Source of the DNA: a virus
Virus record (IMG/VR): IMGVR_UViG_3300017963_004517
Span: 1-58,444 of that record
Direction: 5' to 3' (one strand)
Length of the DNA stretch: 58,444 nucleotides
The notes beneath the pieces were generated by a model, which did no database searches, was not told where the DNA came from, and worked only from the letters and a program-made list of their open reading frames with translations. Positions 7,184-13,894 of this stretch are shown here, one piece after another (the stretch's first letter is position 1; each line of letters begins with the position of its first letter). The translations under genes and the position numbers were made by a program.

Positions 7184-8228
7184 TGGATTCCTCCGGATTG
7201 TCAACGTCCAAGGTCTCGTTATAATATTTCATTTCCCCCTGGACCAGATAGTTATATTCAGGCTCGAACTTTACAAACTTTTTGAAGTTCTCCGGCCCTT
7301 TCTTCCGTTTCAAAACCGAAATGATCATATCGTTATGGTCTTTCACGTAAAGCAGAGGCGAGTCCGCTTTGCCAAACTTTGGCGGAATTTTCTCGTCTGG
7401 CGTGACGTAATGCGCCGGCCGGACAACGGACAGCACCCCATCGGAGAATTGCTCCACGGTCGAGGTCCACTGGCCGTCATCCATCATAGGGATAGGCACC
7501 TGGCGATTGTCCACATCGCGCTTGGCCTGGCAGCCCAGCACCATACGAGTATTGAAATCCTCGGCCAGGTTCTTGAGCCCGTTGACCAGGTCCCCATAAA
7601 ACTCCACCCAGGCAGATCCCCGAGGCCGGAACCGCTGCAGATAGTCAATGAAAATGGAGTCGATCTCCTGGACAACCTGGTCACCCTGCCACGTCTCCAC
7701 ATCCCCCATGGCCAGCCGCAAATTATCTTCCGTGATCTCGGTCTTATCGCGCCGGCGCTTTTTGCTCTTCCCGATAAACCACAGAGGGCTGGTCATCATG
7801 TGCGGACTCTCTAAATGTTTCTGCACCCGATCCCAATCCTCTGGCTCCAGCTTGCCGGCAGCCATGTCGGTGATCGAGATCCTGAGCTCGGCAGCCACAT
7901 GGAAGAGCCGCAACTCCTCCACCAACTGCTCGGCAGTCATATACAGGACAACCTTGTTGTCGACCCCCATGTGCTTGAGATGCCCGGCACGCATGCGAGC
8001 CCACCTCATCATGAGAGATGACTTCCCGCTCCCAGGCCGGCCCAAAACTGTGATCAACTCCCCAGGCACCACCGGCAGGAACCCCTTCCCGGACTCTGGG
8101 TCATACTCCATGCCATTGATATAAATAGGCATGCCCTGGTCGCCGCCCTTGCGAATATTTTCCACATAATCGGTCGTGGCATTCGATGCCTCAACCGCAG
8201 TGAATACCAGCGTTGAACTATTAGTCAT
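7176..8228 (-). CDS. DnaB-like replicative helicase (RecA-fold core)
   Basis: The 350-aa protein carries Walker A GRPGSGKSS (63-71) and Walker B SIFIDYLQRF (191-200). These sit within a RecA-type ATPase preceded by MPIYINGMEYDPESGKG, reminiscent of the DnaB C-terminal domain. The N-terminal primase-interacting DnaB domain is missing. It should unwind DNA at the phage fork. It is flanked by a helicase-loader/initiator-like gene upstream (ATGA overlap at 8225-8228) and a primase-like gene downstream. Confidence 0.85.
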   Translation of the reverse strand: MTNSSTLVFTAVEASNATTDYVENIRKGGDQGMPIYINGMEYDPESGKGFLPVVPGELITVLGRPGSGKSSLMMRWARMRAGHLKHMGVDNKVVLYMTAEQLVEELRLFHVAAELRISITDMAAGKLEPEDWDRVQKHLESPHMMTSPLWFIGKSKKRRRDKTEITEDNLRLAMGDVETWQGDQVVQEIDSIFIDYLQRFRPRGSAWVEFYGDLVNGLKNLAEDFNTRMVLGCQAKRDVDNRQVPIPMMDDGQWTSTVEQFSDGVLSVVRPAHYVTPDEKIPPKFGKADSPLLYVKDHNDMIISVLKRKKGPENFKKFVKFEPEYNYLVQGEMKYYNETLDVDNPEESNA

Positions 8229-9136
8229 AGCGTCTCCAATTTGTCAGCCGGCTCGGGAGAGTCGCTCTGCGGAGTGAAAGCCTCCCGCCAGAGCTCCTCG
8301 ATCTTGGCAGGTTTCAACCAAATGCGCTGGTTGTTCCGCCGGAAGTCATCCTCATTGAACCATTCCATAAACATCTCGATGGTCTCGCCGGTTTCCTTTT
8401 CTCGAGCAATCAACTCCTTTTCATAACCGCACCATTCGGAGGTGGTTGCATCCCAATAACGCTCAAGGTTCTTATTCAGAGCAGACTCTACCCGCCGGCG
8501 CATCCCCTCAACCGCAGCAATCTCGTCAGCGTGCCCGAGCAGCCAATCAACTGGATCCCCTTTCCTGGCTTGCTGGGCTGCCTTACGCCGACGCGCTTCC
8601 TCCAGACCTTTGGCACGGTCGTAAGGTTTTTTCGCGCCAGCGTCTAATTGGTTATCCTCTTGGTTATCCTCTTGGTTATTCTTTGTTTCACCTGGTGACC
8701 CACCTCCTTCACCTGGTGACCCACCTCCTTCACCTGGTGAAGCCTTCACCTCATGAAGGCTCTTTTTGAACTCAACCCGAGACTGTATTGATAAATGATT
8801 CTCCGCCCATTTTATATTCCTGCTCCATAGATCCGGGATGGTCAAGTGCCAGACCGGTTGAGGGTAACCAGCATCCCGCCTTATCTCCCCCTCAAGAAAC
8901 CCCAGGTCAATCCAGTATTTGCGACACTCTGATACCTTCCCGGCTGACATGCCGCTAAGGATAGCCAGATCATCAGTAGATAAAAAACACTCGCTGGAAT
9001 CGCCAGCAACTTCCTTCACCGTATCCCAGAGAGCGTAATCATAGGGAGTCCTGCTGTAATACTTCACAATGCGAGGGTTGATCGTGAAATATTTTGCATC
9101 TCGACTTCTATCAGTGGCCTTGTGCATTTCACTCAT
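8225..9136 (-). CDS. Replication initiator or helicase-loader-like protein with winged-helix N-terminus
   Basis: Start is Met at 9136, four bases into the upstream stop (ATGA), with GGAGGAGG-like sequence upstream. The first 100 residues resemble a winged-helix domain (LSTDDLAILSGMSAGKVSECRKYWIDLGFLEG). A low-complexity middle (SPGEGGGSPGEGGG, NQEDNQEDN) is encoded by tandem DNA repeats. The C-terminal part is helical and charged and resembles the DnaD/initiator arrangement of phage replication modules. Its place directly before the helicase supports an origin-recognition or loading role. I cannot tell initiator from loader. Confidence 0.65.
   Translation of the reverse strand: MSEMHKATDRSRDAKYFTINPRIVKYYSRTPYDYALWDTVKEVAGDSSECFLSTDDLAILSGMSAGKVSECRKYWIDLGFLEGEIRRDAGYPQPVWHLTIPDLWSRNIKWAENHLSIQSRVEFKKSLHEVKASPGEGGGSPGEGGGSPGETKNNQEDNQEDNQLDAGAKKPYDRAKGLEEARRRKAAQQARKGDPVDWLLGHADEIAAVEGMRRRVESALNKNLERYWDATTSEWCGYEKELIAREKETGETIEMFMEWFNEDDFRRNNQRIWLKPAKIEELWREAFTPQSDSPEPADKLETL
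8648..8745 (-). repeat. Tandem repeats inside the initiator gene, candidate origin
   Basis: Three 12-bp units TTGGTTATCCTC (8648-8683, the last variant) are followed by two full 21-bp units (8687-8707, 8708-8728) and a partial third (8729-8740). Each 21-bp unit contains TCACCTGGTGA, an inverted repeat of five bases around a central T. Repeats within an initiator gene recall the origin in lambda gene O. Confidence 0.75.
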
Positions 9137-9327
9137 GACTCCTCCTCCTGATTCACCGCTCGAGCCTGTTCGTTCATCGCCTCGGCTTCCGGGTGCCCAC
9201 AGTGACCGTGCTCCTCCCAGCAGTCCACACAAAGCGATCTCCCGCAGTACCAACATATCTCGGGATCCAGACCAGCGTCATCCCCGCAGCGCCGGCAAAT
9301 GAAAATTGTCGCAGGATGATCAAACAT
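9133..9327 (-). CDS. Cysteine-rich zinc-binding protein (64 aa)
   Basis: The N-terminal half has CRRCG, CWYCG, CVDC and CGH in quick succession, consistent with two crossed zinc sites. The C-terminal half is acidic and Gln/Glu rich. The ATG at 9327 follows CTAGGAG. It is the first gene behind the promoter at 9507-9535 and overlaps the initiator gene, so it is probably an early gene. Substrate or partner unknown. Confidence 0.65.
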   Translation of the reverse strand: MFDHPATIFICRRCGDDAGLDPEICWYCGRSLCVDCWEEHGHCGHPEAEAMNEQARAVNQEEES

Positions 9328-9395
9328 TGCAAACTCCTAGTGGGAACAAAAATCACCTCTTGGGGGTATTTCCGTATTTCCGCTGGCAGGTTATA

Positions 9396-9457
9396 GAGAC
9401 CAAACTTCTACGACTTGCGGTACGGAAACACCCCGAAAAGGTGATTCGCTTGGTCTC
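9396..9457 (-). other. Leader hairpin
   Basis: GAGACCAA (9396-9403) and TTGGTCTC (9450-9457) form an 8-bp inverted repeat around a 46-base loop. It lies in the roughly 170-base untranslated leader between the promoter and the gene at 9327. It might serve attenuation or RNA stability; function not shown. Confidence 0.5.
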
Positions 9458-9506
9458 GCCGGCCTGCCAAACCGGGCTTGCGCTTTCGCGCTATGTTGTT
9501 ACAAAC

Positions 9507-9535
9507 AGTCTAGCACACCTGTGCAGGCCTGTCAA
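9507..9535 (-). promoter_or_regulatory. Sigma70-type promoter for the replication operon
   Basis: Minus-strand TTGACA (9535-9530) and TAGACT (9512-9507) with a 17-bp spacer. The 18-bp dispersed repeat abuts the -35 box directly upstream, where an activator or UP element would sit. It drives the genes from 9327 down through the helicase and primase-like genes. Confidence 0.7.
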
Positions 9536-9552
9536 GGTCGTAGACGTAGAAG
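9536..9552 (+). repeat. 18-bp dispersed repeat, intergenic copy (17 of 18 bases)
   Basis: Matches GGTCGTAGACGTAGAAG exactly, with T in place of the last C. It is the only copy outside a coding frame, between a promoter and the stop of the gene at 9558. Confidence 0.9.
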
Positions 9553-9557
9553 TTTTT

Positions 9558-9698
9558 TCAAAACGGCCAACTGACCCAGCCGGCAGCCAGTGCAACCGCA
9601 AATGCAATTGCAAGCGCGATCACCACCATGATACAGGCTTCGCCCATGGAGGTCAGGAAATCATGCAATAGACCGTACAGCCACTCTGAGAACCTCAT
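9558..9698 (-). CDS. Small membrane protein (46 aa)
   Basis: The ATG at 9698 overlaps the stop of the upstream gene (ATGA). After an amphipathic start (MRFSEWLYGLLHDFL) comes one long hydrophobic helix (ACIMVVIALAIAFAVALAAG) and a short aromatic tail. Likely an inner-membrane peptide. Function unknown. Confidence 0.6.
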   Translation of the reverse strand: MRFSEWLYGLLHDFLTSMGEACIMVVIALAIAFAVALAAGWVSWPF

Positions 9699-9961
9699 AT
9701 AACCCAACCTTCCAAATCAGCCAGATGCCAGCGACCGCACTGACACTTCCAATAATACTTCCCGTGATAGGGACCGACCAGGGTGTGCATCCGGAGCGTA
9801 ACGCATCTAACACAATATTCATTCTGCATTGCACCCACTGCGCATCGAACAGACACGGGCGCCAGGGACTGCTCCTGGCACCTAGGACACTTCGTCGTCG
9901 ATGCGCTCTCTGGCTGGAATCGTTTTCCACAAACGCAATAACGCCAGCCGTACCTAGGCAT
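9695..9961 (-). CDS. Double zinc-ribbon protein (88 aa)
   Basis: Three CxC/CxxC knuckle pairs are visible: CVCGKRF with CPRC, CVRC, and CQCGRWH. Together they suggest two zinc sites over the whole length. The gene is linked by overlaps to its neighbours on both sides. Possible roles in nucleic-acid or protein binding cannot be separated from sequence. Confidence 0.65.
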   Translation of the reverse strand: MPRYGWRYCVCGKRFQPESASTTKCPRCQEQSLAPVSVRCAVGAMQNEYCVRCVTLRMHTLVGPYHGKYYWKCQCGRWHLADLEGWVI

Positions 9962-10235
9962 CTTCTATTCTGTAATCCGTGTAATGACCAGCCGAGCCGG
10001 CCAGTTTGTTGACTGTGTGCCAGATAGCCGATTGTGCCTTCTTTTTGGCAGGGAAAATATGATAAGATCCATCCCCCATGATAAAAAGCAGATTCTGGCG
10101 CTCATCCCAACCCATCAACTTGTTGGCCGGAACAAAGCGCACAACAGACGGCTTCGCCGGCACGGGTGGAATGTATGGCTTGCGCCATTGACGACCGCTC
10201 CCCTTTTTGCTACCTGGATGATATATTTTTTTCAC
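9954..10235 (-). CDS. Unknown basic protein (93 aa)
   Basis: ATG at 10235 follows AGGAGGTTGTTG. The N-terminus is strongly basic (MKKIYHPGSKKGSGRQWRKP). The C-terminal half (MGWDERQNLLFIMGDGSYHIFPAKKKAQSAIWHTVNKLA) could form a small alpha/beta domain. It is the first gene behind a structured leader and a good promoter. No family recognised. Confidence 0.6.
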   Translation of the reverse strand: MKKIYHPGSKKGSGRQWRKPYIPPVPAKPSVVRFVPANKLMGWDERQNLLFIMGDGSYHIFPAKKKAQSAIWHTVNKLAGSAGHYTDYRIEDA

Positions 10236-10255
10236 AACAACCTCCTAATTAAAAC

Positions 10256-10365
10256 GAGACTGCCGGTCTAGGAGTTACGGGATAGCCAGATTGCGACTGG
10301 CTCAATGACCCGAGAACTTTCCGGCAGTCTCTGGGATACGACAGCGGGGAGCAGACATCGTATCC
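10256..10365 (-). other. Highly structured 5' leader RNA element
   Basis: GAGACTGCCGG (10256-10266) pairs perfectly with CCGGCAGTCTC (10321-10331). Inside are nested pairings AGTT/AACT, CGGG/CCCG and AGCCAG/CTGGCT around a 7-base loop. A second hairpin pairs GGATACGA (10334-10341) with TCGTATCC (10358-10365). The element lies between the promoter at 10380-10408 and the gene starting at 10235, so it is transcribed. The 76-base outer stem and 7-base inner loop resemble a tRNA outline, but no T-arm or D-arm is present. A riboswitch, protein-binding leader or stable small RNA are all possible. Confidence 0.6.
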
Positions 10366-10379
10366 ACCATCCACTCCCC

Positions 10380-10408
10380 ATTATATATTGACAAATCACG
10401 CAAGTCAA
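10380..10408 (-). promoter_or_regulatory. Sigma70-type promoter
   Basis: Minus-strand TTGACT (10408-10403) and TATAAT (10385-10380) with a 17-bp spacer. It directs transcription through the structured leader into the genes at 10235-9558. Confidence 0.75.
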
Positions 10409-10409
10409 G

Positions 10410-10544
10410 TCACTTTCTCTTAATTTCATAAAAATTCTTGACTCGAGTAACTCGGCTGGACTTTTGGCCTTGAGACTGACCCCAATAGCCCCAGGTAAAA
10501 ATGTTCATAACAACATCGAACAGAGACAGCAACATCTCAACCAT
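10410..10544 (-). CDS. Small protein (44 aa) after the HTH gene
   Basis: ATG at 10544 has a consensus-like GGAGGTGATTGGA ribosome site. A hydrophobic N-terminal segment (MVEMLLSLFDVVMNIFTWGY) is followed by a polar, basic tail. This is consistent with a peripheral or single-pass membrane peptide. It overlaps the end of the HTH gene and ends next to a promoter. Confidence 0.55.
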   Translation of the reverse strand: MVEMLLSLFDVVMNIFTWGYWGQSQGQKSSRVTRVKNFYEIKRK

Positions 10545-10848
10545 TCCAATCACCTCCTTCCGTTTCAATATACCATGCTGCCAGCAACTCCCTGCCCAGG
10601 TCGGTCACATGCAGGGTGCGGGGAGCCGTATGCCCACTTGGCAAAGTCATGCTGTCCAGCAGGCCGGCGCCGCGCATGGGCTCGAGATAAAAATTCACAA
10701 CACTGGTCGAACTAACTCCACAGGCATCCCCGATCTCACGTAATACTGGACCATACCCATATTCCAAGTAATAATCATCCAGATACCTCAAGATTGCCCA
10801 TCGTTTCGCGTTCATCTTGGCCTTAGCAATTATTGCAGAGTAATCCAT
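10537..10848 (-). CDS. Winged-helix DNA-binding regulator, LexA-N-like
   Basis: The start at MDYSAIIAKA (10848) is chosen because GGAGG precedes it. The segment WAILRYLDDYYLEYGYGPVLREIGDACGVSSTSVVNFYLEPMRGAGLL resembles the LexA N-terminal winged helix, including the YGYGPVLREIGDACGVSS recognition element. There is no LexA protease domain. It stands at a divergent promoter pair (10873-10928), the expected place for a control-switch regulator. It may repress one or both directions; this is inference from location. Confidence 0.75.
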   Translation of the reverse strand: MDYSAIIAKAKMNAKRWAILRYLDDYYLEYGYGPVLREIGDACGVSSTSVVNFYLEPMRGAGLLDSMTLPSGHTAPRTLHVTDLGRELLAAWYIETEGGDWNG

Positions 10849-10872
10849 ACAAACCTCCGAAACCATCTTGTA

Positions 10873-10901
10873 AGTCTAACTAATCTGGTGTAGAATGTCA
10901 T
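10873..10901 (-). promoter_or_regulatory. Leftward promoter for the HTH regulator
   Basis: Minus-strand ATGACA (10901-10896) and TAGACT (10878-10873) with 17-bp spacing. It overlaps at the -35 with the divergent rightward promoter. Confidence 0.5.
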
Positions 10902-10928
10902 TACATGATGGTTTTCATTTCCTATAAT
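10901..10928 (+). promoter_or_regulatory. Rightward promoter for the 10.9-13.8 kb operon
   Basis: TTACAT (10901-10906) and a perfect TATAAT (10923-10928) with 16-bp spacing, 17 bases before the first ATG of the rightward operon. Confidence 0.6.
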
Positions 10929-10945
10929 ACGAAAGGTTGTGCTAA

Positions 10946-11152
10946 ATGTCAAGAGACAAAACCAAACCCAAAACCTACCGATTGACAGAGGGCGAAGAAA
11001 TCGCAATCCAGGAACTCGCCCTCGCCGGCTGGGTCAAAGATCCGGAAGAGTTCAAAAACCGGACTGAAGTCGGAGTCCTGCGTAAAGCCCTCCGCGATGC
11101 CTGGAATAACTGCCCTGCCACCAAAGACAAACCGTTCCCAGGGGAGGAGTAG
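10946..11152 (+). CDS. Small basic protein (68 aa), possible regulator
   Basis: First gene of the rightward operon. The sequence KTYRLTEGEEIAIQELALAGWVKDPEEFKNRTEVGVLRKALRDAW resembles a ribbon-helix-helix layout (one strand then two helices), but this is only suggestive. The ribosome site is weak (GAAAGG). It could repress its own promoter. Confidence 0.55.
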   Translation: MSRDKTKPKTYRLTEGEEIAIQELALAGWVKDPEEFKNRTEVGVLRKALRDAWNNCPATKDKPFPGEE

Positions 11153-11155
11153 TCT

Positions 11156-11341
11156 ATGAGCGTAACTCCCGAACCAACAGATGAAGAATGCAAACGATGG
11201 GCTCTTGAAGATTTGGAAAAAAACAACATCGGCAATGCGCTCGGAGGGACGTTGCCGACCTTGTTCGGTACACCTGCCCAAATGAAAAATAAACTTGATC
11301 TAATTGAAAAGACGCTAGAAAAAAAAGGAGAGCAAAAATGA
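11156..11341 (+). CDS. Small acidic protein (61 aa)
   Basis: ATG at 11156 follows GGGGAGGAG. Mostly helical and charged (PTDEECKRWALEDLEKNNIG, LDLIEKTLEKKGEQK). The end overlaps the start of the membrane-protein gene by four bases, so the two are probably coupled. No family recognised. Confidence 0.6.
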   Translation: MSVTPEPTDEECKRWALEDLEKNNIGNALGGTLPTLFGTPAQMKNKLDLIEKTLEKKGEQK

Positions 11342-12267
11342 ACGATACTATGTTCAACGAAACTGATGATCTGGATGAACAACTGAACGATTATGTAGGC
11401 CGGCGAACACTGGTCTCCAGCATGAAGGATAGCGCCAATAAGCGACCAGAACTGGATGACCTGTCACTGCAATCAGAGATCCGAAAGAATGCCTGGCTAT
11501 ATTTTTTCCTGCTAGTCTCTGCCATGTTCACGTCTACCCTCGGCTTCATGATGGGAATTGCCCCCCACCGAACCGAAGCCGGCATTTACTACAATACCGA
11601 CATCGGTCACATGGTCCTGGCAGTAATCTACGCGATTGCATTCGTGACCGTGACCGAATTTGCATTCGGCCTGGCCAAATGGCTGTACTTCCGTCGTGAA
11701 GAGAAAAACATACGGCAAAAAATCTCTATGCTGGTCATGATGGGGATTTCGGGCATATCTATTGTAGCCACGGGGATTGCCGGCGGGATGGTGATCGCTT
11801 CTACAATTGCATTCCTTACAGACTTCCAAGCCATCCCCCACCAGGCACAAATTTGGGTTATTGTGGCTATCCCGACTCTGATGTTCGTCTATGCCCTATG
11901 TGGAACGATCTATATTCTATCCTCAGACGAGGCCGCTGCCAAACGCTTGGTGAGTGAGAAGGAACGCGAAAACGATCTGGACTACAGGACCAGGCAAAAA
12001 TTAATCCGTCAATGGGGCAAAGAGCAGGTGCAACGTGAAGAGATAAAATCCTACATTCGGTTGATCCAAGAGGGCAAACTGACCGCCGGCGAGGCCAACG
12101 CTGCCATAGAAGCCGGTATGACTCTTGGAGAGCTAGAGCAGGATCTCAACCGCGACCTGGACGGCGATGGAGAAATCAACCGAAAACGCCAGAGTCCTCC
12201 TGTAATCCGTCAGCCAGCCTACGCCAACGAAACCCGGGATTTTACCCGACCGTCGGATCGGAGCTAA
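11338..12267 (+). CDS. Four-TM membrane protein with charged cytoplasmic tail and calcium-loop-like motif
   Basis: The 309-aa protein has about four predicted transmembrane helices between residues 45 and 200 (LYFFLLVSAMFTSTLGFMMG, MVLAVIYAIAFVTVTEFAFG, MGISGISIVATGIAGGMVIA, VIVAIPTLMFVYALCGTIYI). A long helical tail follows. Near the C-terminus LNRDLDGDGEINRK matches the start of an EF-hand/dockerin-type loop (D-x-D-x-D-G), though position 12 is Arg and not Glu. It is neither a recognised holin nor a transporter. Its position in a regulator-led operon away from virion genes fits a host-membrane function such as exclusion or sensing, which is speculative. Confidence 0.7.
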   Translation: MNDTMFNETDDLDEQLNDYVGRRTLVSSMKDSANKRPELDDLSLQSEIRKNAWLYFFLLVSAMFTSTLGFMMGIAPHRTEAGIYYNTDIGHMVLAVIYAIAFVTVTEFAFGLAKWLYFRREEKNIRQKISMLVMMGISGISIVATGIAGGMVIASTIAFLTDFQAIPHQAQIWVIVAIPTLMFVYALCGTIYILSSDEAAAKRLVSEKERENDLDYRTRQKLIRQWGKEQVQREEIKSYIRLIQEGKLTAGEANAAIEAGMTLGELEQDLNRDLDGDGEINRKRQSPPVIRQPAYANETRDFTRPSDRS

Positions 12268-12293
12268 CCGGGCCGGCGGGGATACCAGACAGA

Positions 12294-12638
12294 GTGCCAA
12301 CAGAACTGCCAACAGACAACATTGATCTGTTGGCAGTCGGCCTGCAATCTGTTGGCATTCAAGATTTTAGCCTTGTAAACCCTGTTGGCACTGCCAACCA
12401 ACCGTTGAAAGTGCCAACAGGAACCCGCCGCGAATGGCGGATACACCGTGAAACCGGAGAACTTCGAGGAGTGTGCTTCCGTGAACGCAACAAAAAAAGA
12501 AAAACAGTCGCCTGGATTAATCACGATAGCCCCGGCTTCGAAGTCATCCGCGCCGAATATGAGCGATGGCAACGAACCGGACGATATCCTGTTGGCAGTG
12601 ATGTGGTCAGTGTTGGCAACGCTAATCAATCGGAATAA
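12294..12638 (+). CDS. Unknown protein (114 aa) encoded across an iteron array
   Basis: A GTG at 12294 opens a frame whose N-terminal 50 residues are largely encoded by inverted 8-mer repeats (VGTANQPLKVPTG). The middle part (REWRIHRETGELRGVCFRERNKKRKTVAWINHDSPGFEVIRAEYERW) looks like a genuine folded basic domain. The same VGTANQPLKVPTG peptide appears again in another frame at 12727-12766. No family recognised. An alternative overlapping frame at 12448-12777 is less protein-like. Confidence 0.45.
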   Translation: MPTELPTDNIDLLAVGLQSVGIQDFSLVNPVGTANQPLKVPTGTRREWRIHRETGELRGVCFRERNKKRKTVAWINHDSPGFEVIRAEYERWQRTGRYPVGSDVVSVGNANQSE

Positions 12639-13070
12639 GGCTCTGTTGGCAACTGCCGACTACAAGGGACAGCCGGCAACCGTGGTGATTCTTGTTGGCA
12701 CTTTGCCAACAGACAAGGGAATCGAACCTGTTGGCACTGCCAACCAACCGTTGAAAGTGCCAACAGGGAAGAACTAGCAAAAAAAGGATACTCCAATGAT
12801 GATAATATGCCCTGTATGTAGAGTAGAGCTAATCGATAAGGATCGCAGGAAAGTCGAAGATTATGCTGCTGTAAACTGTATGAATTGCGGATCGCTTGTT
12901 TTGGTTGAAGTAAAGCTCAGGAAGAGAGCAGCCCCAGCCATAACCCCTCGCACTTCACTCAATCCGTGGAGTCGAAAAAATAGACACCGTTGAAAGTGCC
13001 AACAGACAAGGGAATCGAACCTGTTGGCACTGCCAACCAACCGTTGAAAGTGCCAACAGAAGTGCCAACA
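12295..13070 (+). repeat. Iteron-like cluster of TGTTGGCA / TGCCAACA
   Basis: At least 16 copies of the octamer occur in both orientations, at 12295, 12307, 12328, 12350, 12383, 12412, 12590, 12611, 12644, 12693, 12704, 12729, 12758, 12997, 13022, 13051 and 13063. Three copies belong to a nearly identical 40-bp unit (12381-12420, 12727-12766, 13020-13059), with a fourth partial unit at 12987-13004. The array spans parts of two genes and non-coding sequence. It may be an origin, partition site or multi-operator. Confidence 0.9.
12796..12993 (+). CDS. Zinc-ribbon protein (65 aa)
   Basis: CPVC and CMNC knuckles flank a short charged loop, giving a minimal zinc ribbon in the first 35 residues. 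The C-terminus is basic (RSKNR). AGGAT precedes the ATG. It lies within the iteron array. Confidence 0.6.
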   Translation: MMIICPVCRVELIDKDRRKVEDYAAVNCMNCGSLVLVEVKLRKRAAPAITPRTSLNPWSRKNRHR

Positions 13071-13141
13071 GACAAAATTGACTGAGGCCAAAAACATGCC
13101 TCGTTATCAAAAATAACGGTATCCCTGAGAAGAGAACCTCT

Positions 13142-13465
13142 ATGACTGCACCACGTACCCCTAAGAGCAAATATCCACCCAATGTGCCCGAAAAACTGGT
13201 TTCCAAATATTTGGAGTGCGAGAGCAACATGAGCCGGCTCGCTCGCCGGCTTGGAGTCAACAAAGCGCACATCCACAATCTGTTGGTACACGGCAAGGAA
13301 CCCAAAGACAAGAAGCTCAGGAAAAAGCTATTTTTGCCGGCGAAAAGCCGCGAGGGGATCCCGGCCTGGGTCATCGGGGCAACAAAATACCTGACAGACC
13401 TGGAGGAAAAATCACTCACAACGCAAATGCGAATGTATGACCGAAAAGGGAAACGAGTGAAATGA
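13142..13465 (+). CDS. Helix-turn-helix protein (107 aa)
   Basis: The central segment NMSRLARRLGVNKAHIHNLLVHGKEPKDKKLRKKL is a plausible HTH (helix, tight turn GVN, recognition helix), followed by a basic tail. It directly follows the iteron cluster and would be the natural candidate to bind it. Its stop overlaps the next start (ATGA). The target site is not known from sequence. Confidence 0.7.
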   Translation: MTAPRTPKSKYPPNVPEKLVSKYLECESNMSRLARRLGVNKAHIHNLLVHGKEPKDKKLRKKLFLPAKSREGIPAWVIGATKYLTDLEEKSLTTQMRMYDRKGKRVK

Positions 13466-13824
13466 AACGGCTGATACTCATCTTGGCTCTGGCTTCCATG
13501 GCCTGTCAACTCCAGTCGGCGCCGGCTACCAGCACGCCCCAGGTACCGACGCCCATCCTGACCAGCACGGTCGTAGACGTAGAAGCGGGGAAGGGGGAAG
13601 CGCCAAGCCCATCCCCAACGCCGGCAGCCAGAGATTACACCGTGTCGGCTTATCGCCTGTGGGTGCGCGATATGGATATGATGCGGGTTGAGTATCTGAG
13701 CCAGGGAGATCCGGTCACCTGCATGCCAACAGACTCAGGATGGTGTATCATGGAGCAGGGCCGTCGGGTGTGGGCCGGCTGCCTGGATCCGAACCCCAAA
13801 CAACTAGGATGCGAAGCGAGGTAA
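13462..13824 (+). CDS. Putative secreted lipoprotein with SH3-like C-terminus
   Basis: A hydrophobic N-terminal signal (LILILALASMAC) ends at Cys in a weak lipobox (S-M-A-C). A Pro/Thr/Ser linker follows, containing the 18-bp repeat-encoded VVDVEA. The C-terminal 65 residues (YTVSAYRLWVRDMDMMRVEYLSQGDPVTC...GWCIMEQGRRVWAGCL) resemble a bacterial SH3-type fold with probable disulfides. It would sit outside the membrane. Last gene of the rightward operon, followed by a terminator. Surface exclusion is a possible role. Confidence 0.6.
   Translation: MKRLILILALASMACQLQSAPATSTPQVPTPILTSTVVDVEAGKGEAPSPSPTPAARDYTVSAYRLWVRDMDMMRVEYLSQGDPVTCMPTDSGWCIMEQGRRVWAGCLDPNPKQLGCEAR
13569..13586 (+). repeat. 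18-bp dispersed repeat in a rightward gene
   Basis: Exact copy of GGTCGTAGACGTAGAAGC. It keeps the same + strand orientation as the copies in leftward genes, so here a different peptide is encoded (VVDVEA, not STSTT). Confidence 0.95.
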
Positions 13825-13830
13825 CAGGAA

Positions 13831-13872
13831 AAAAAACTCCCCTCAAGCTGCTCAGGCTCGAGGGGAGTTTTT
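13831..13872. terminator. Bidirectional rho-independent terminator
   Basis: ACTCCCCTC and its complement GAGGGGAGT, extended by AGC/GCT, form a strong stem around a short loop. Runs of A lie on the left and T on the right. It separates the convergent rightward operon and the leftward gene at 13895-14191. Confidence 0.9.
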
Positions 13873-13894
13873 AGTTTTGATTACCTACCTCTCG

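Noticed and set aside
10256-10331. True tRNA gene in the structured leader
   Set aside because: No T-loop motif and no D-arm can be drawn; the outer stem is 11 bp.
12448-12777. Alternative forward frame overlapping the gene at 12294-12638
   Set aside because: The overlapping part looks less protein-like than the first frame; the end is repeat-encoded. It could be a shifted extension but there is no evidence.
12295-13070. CRISPR array
   Set aside because: Repeats are short palindromic octamers in both orientations, with irregular spacing and no constant repeat-spacer pattern.
12861-13097. Reverse frame rich in CWHF repeats
   Set aside because: It is a by-product of the octamer array read on the other strand.
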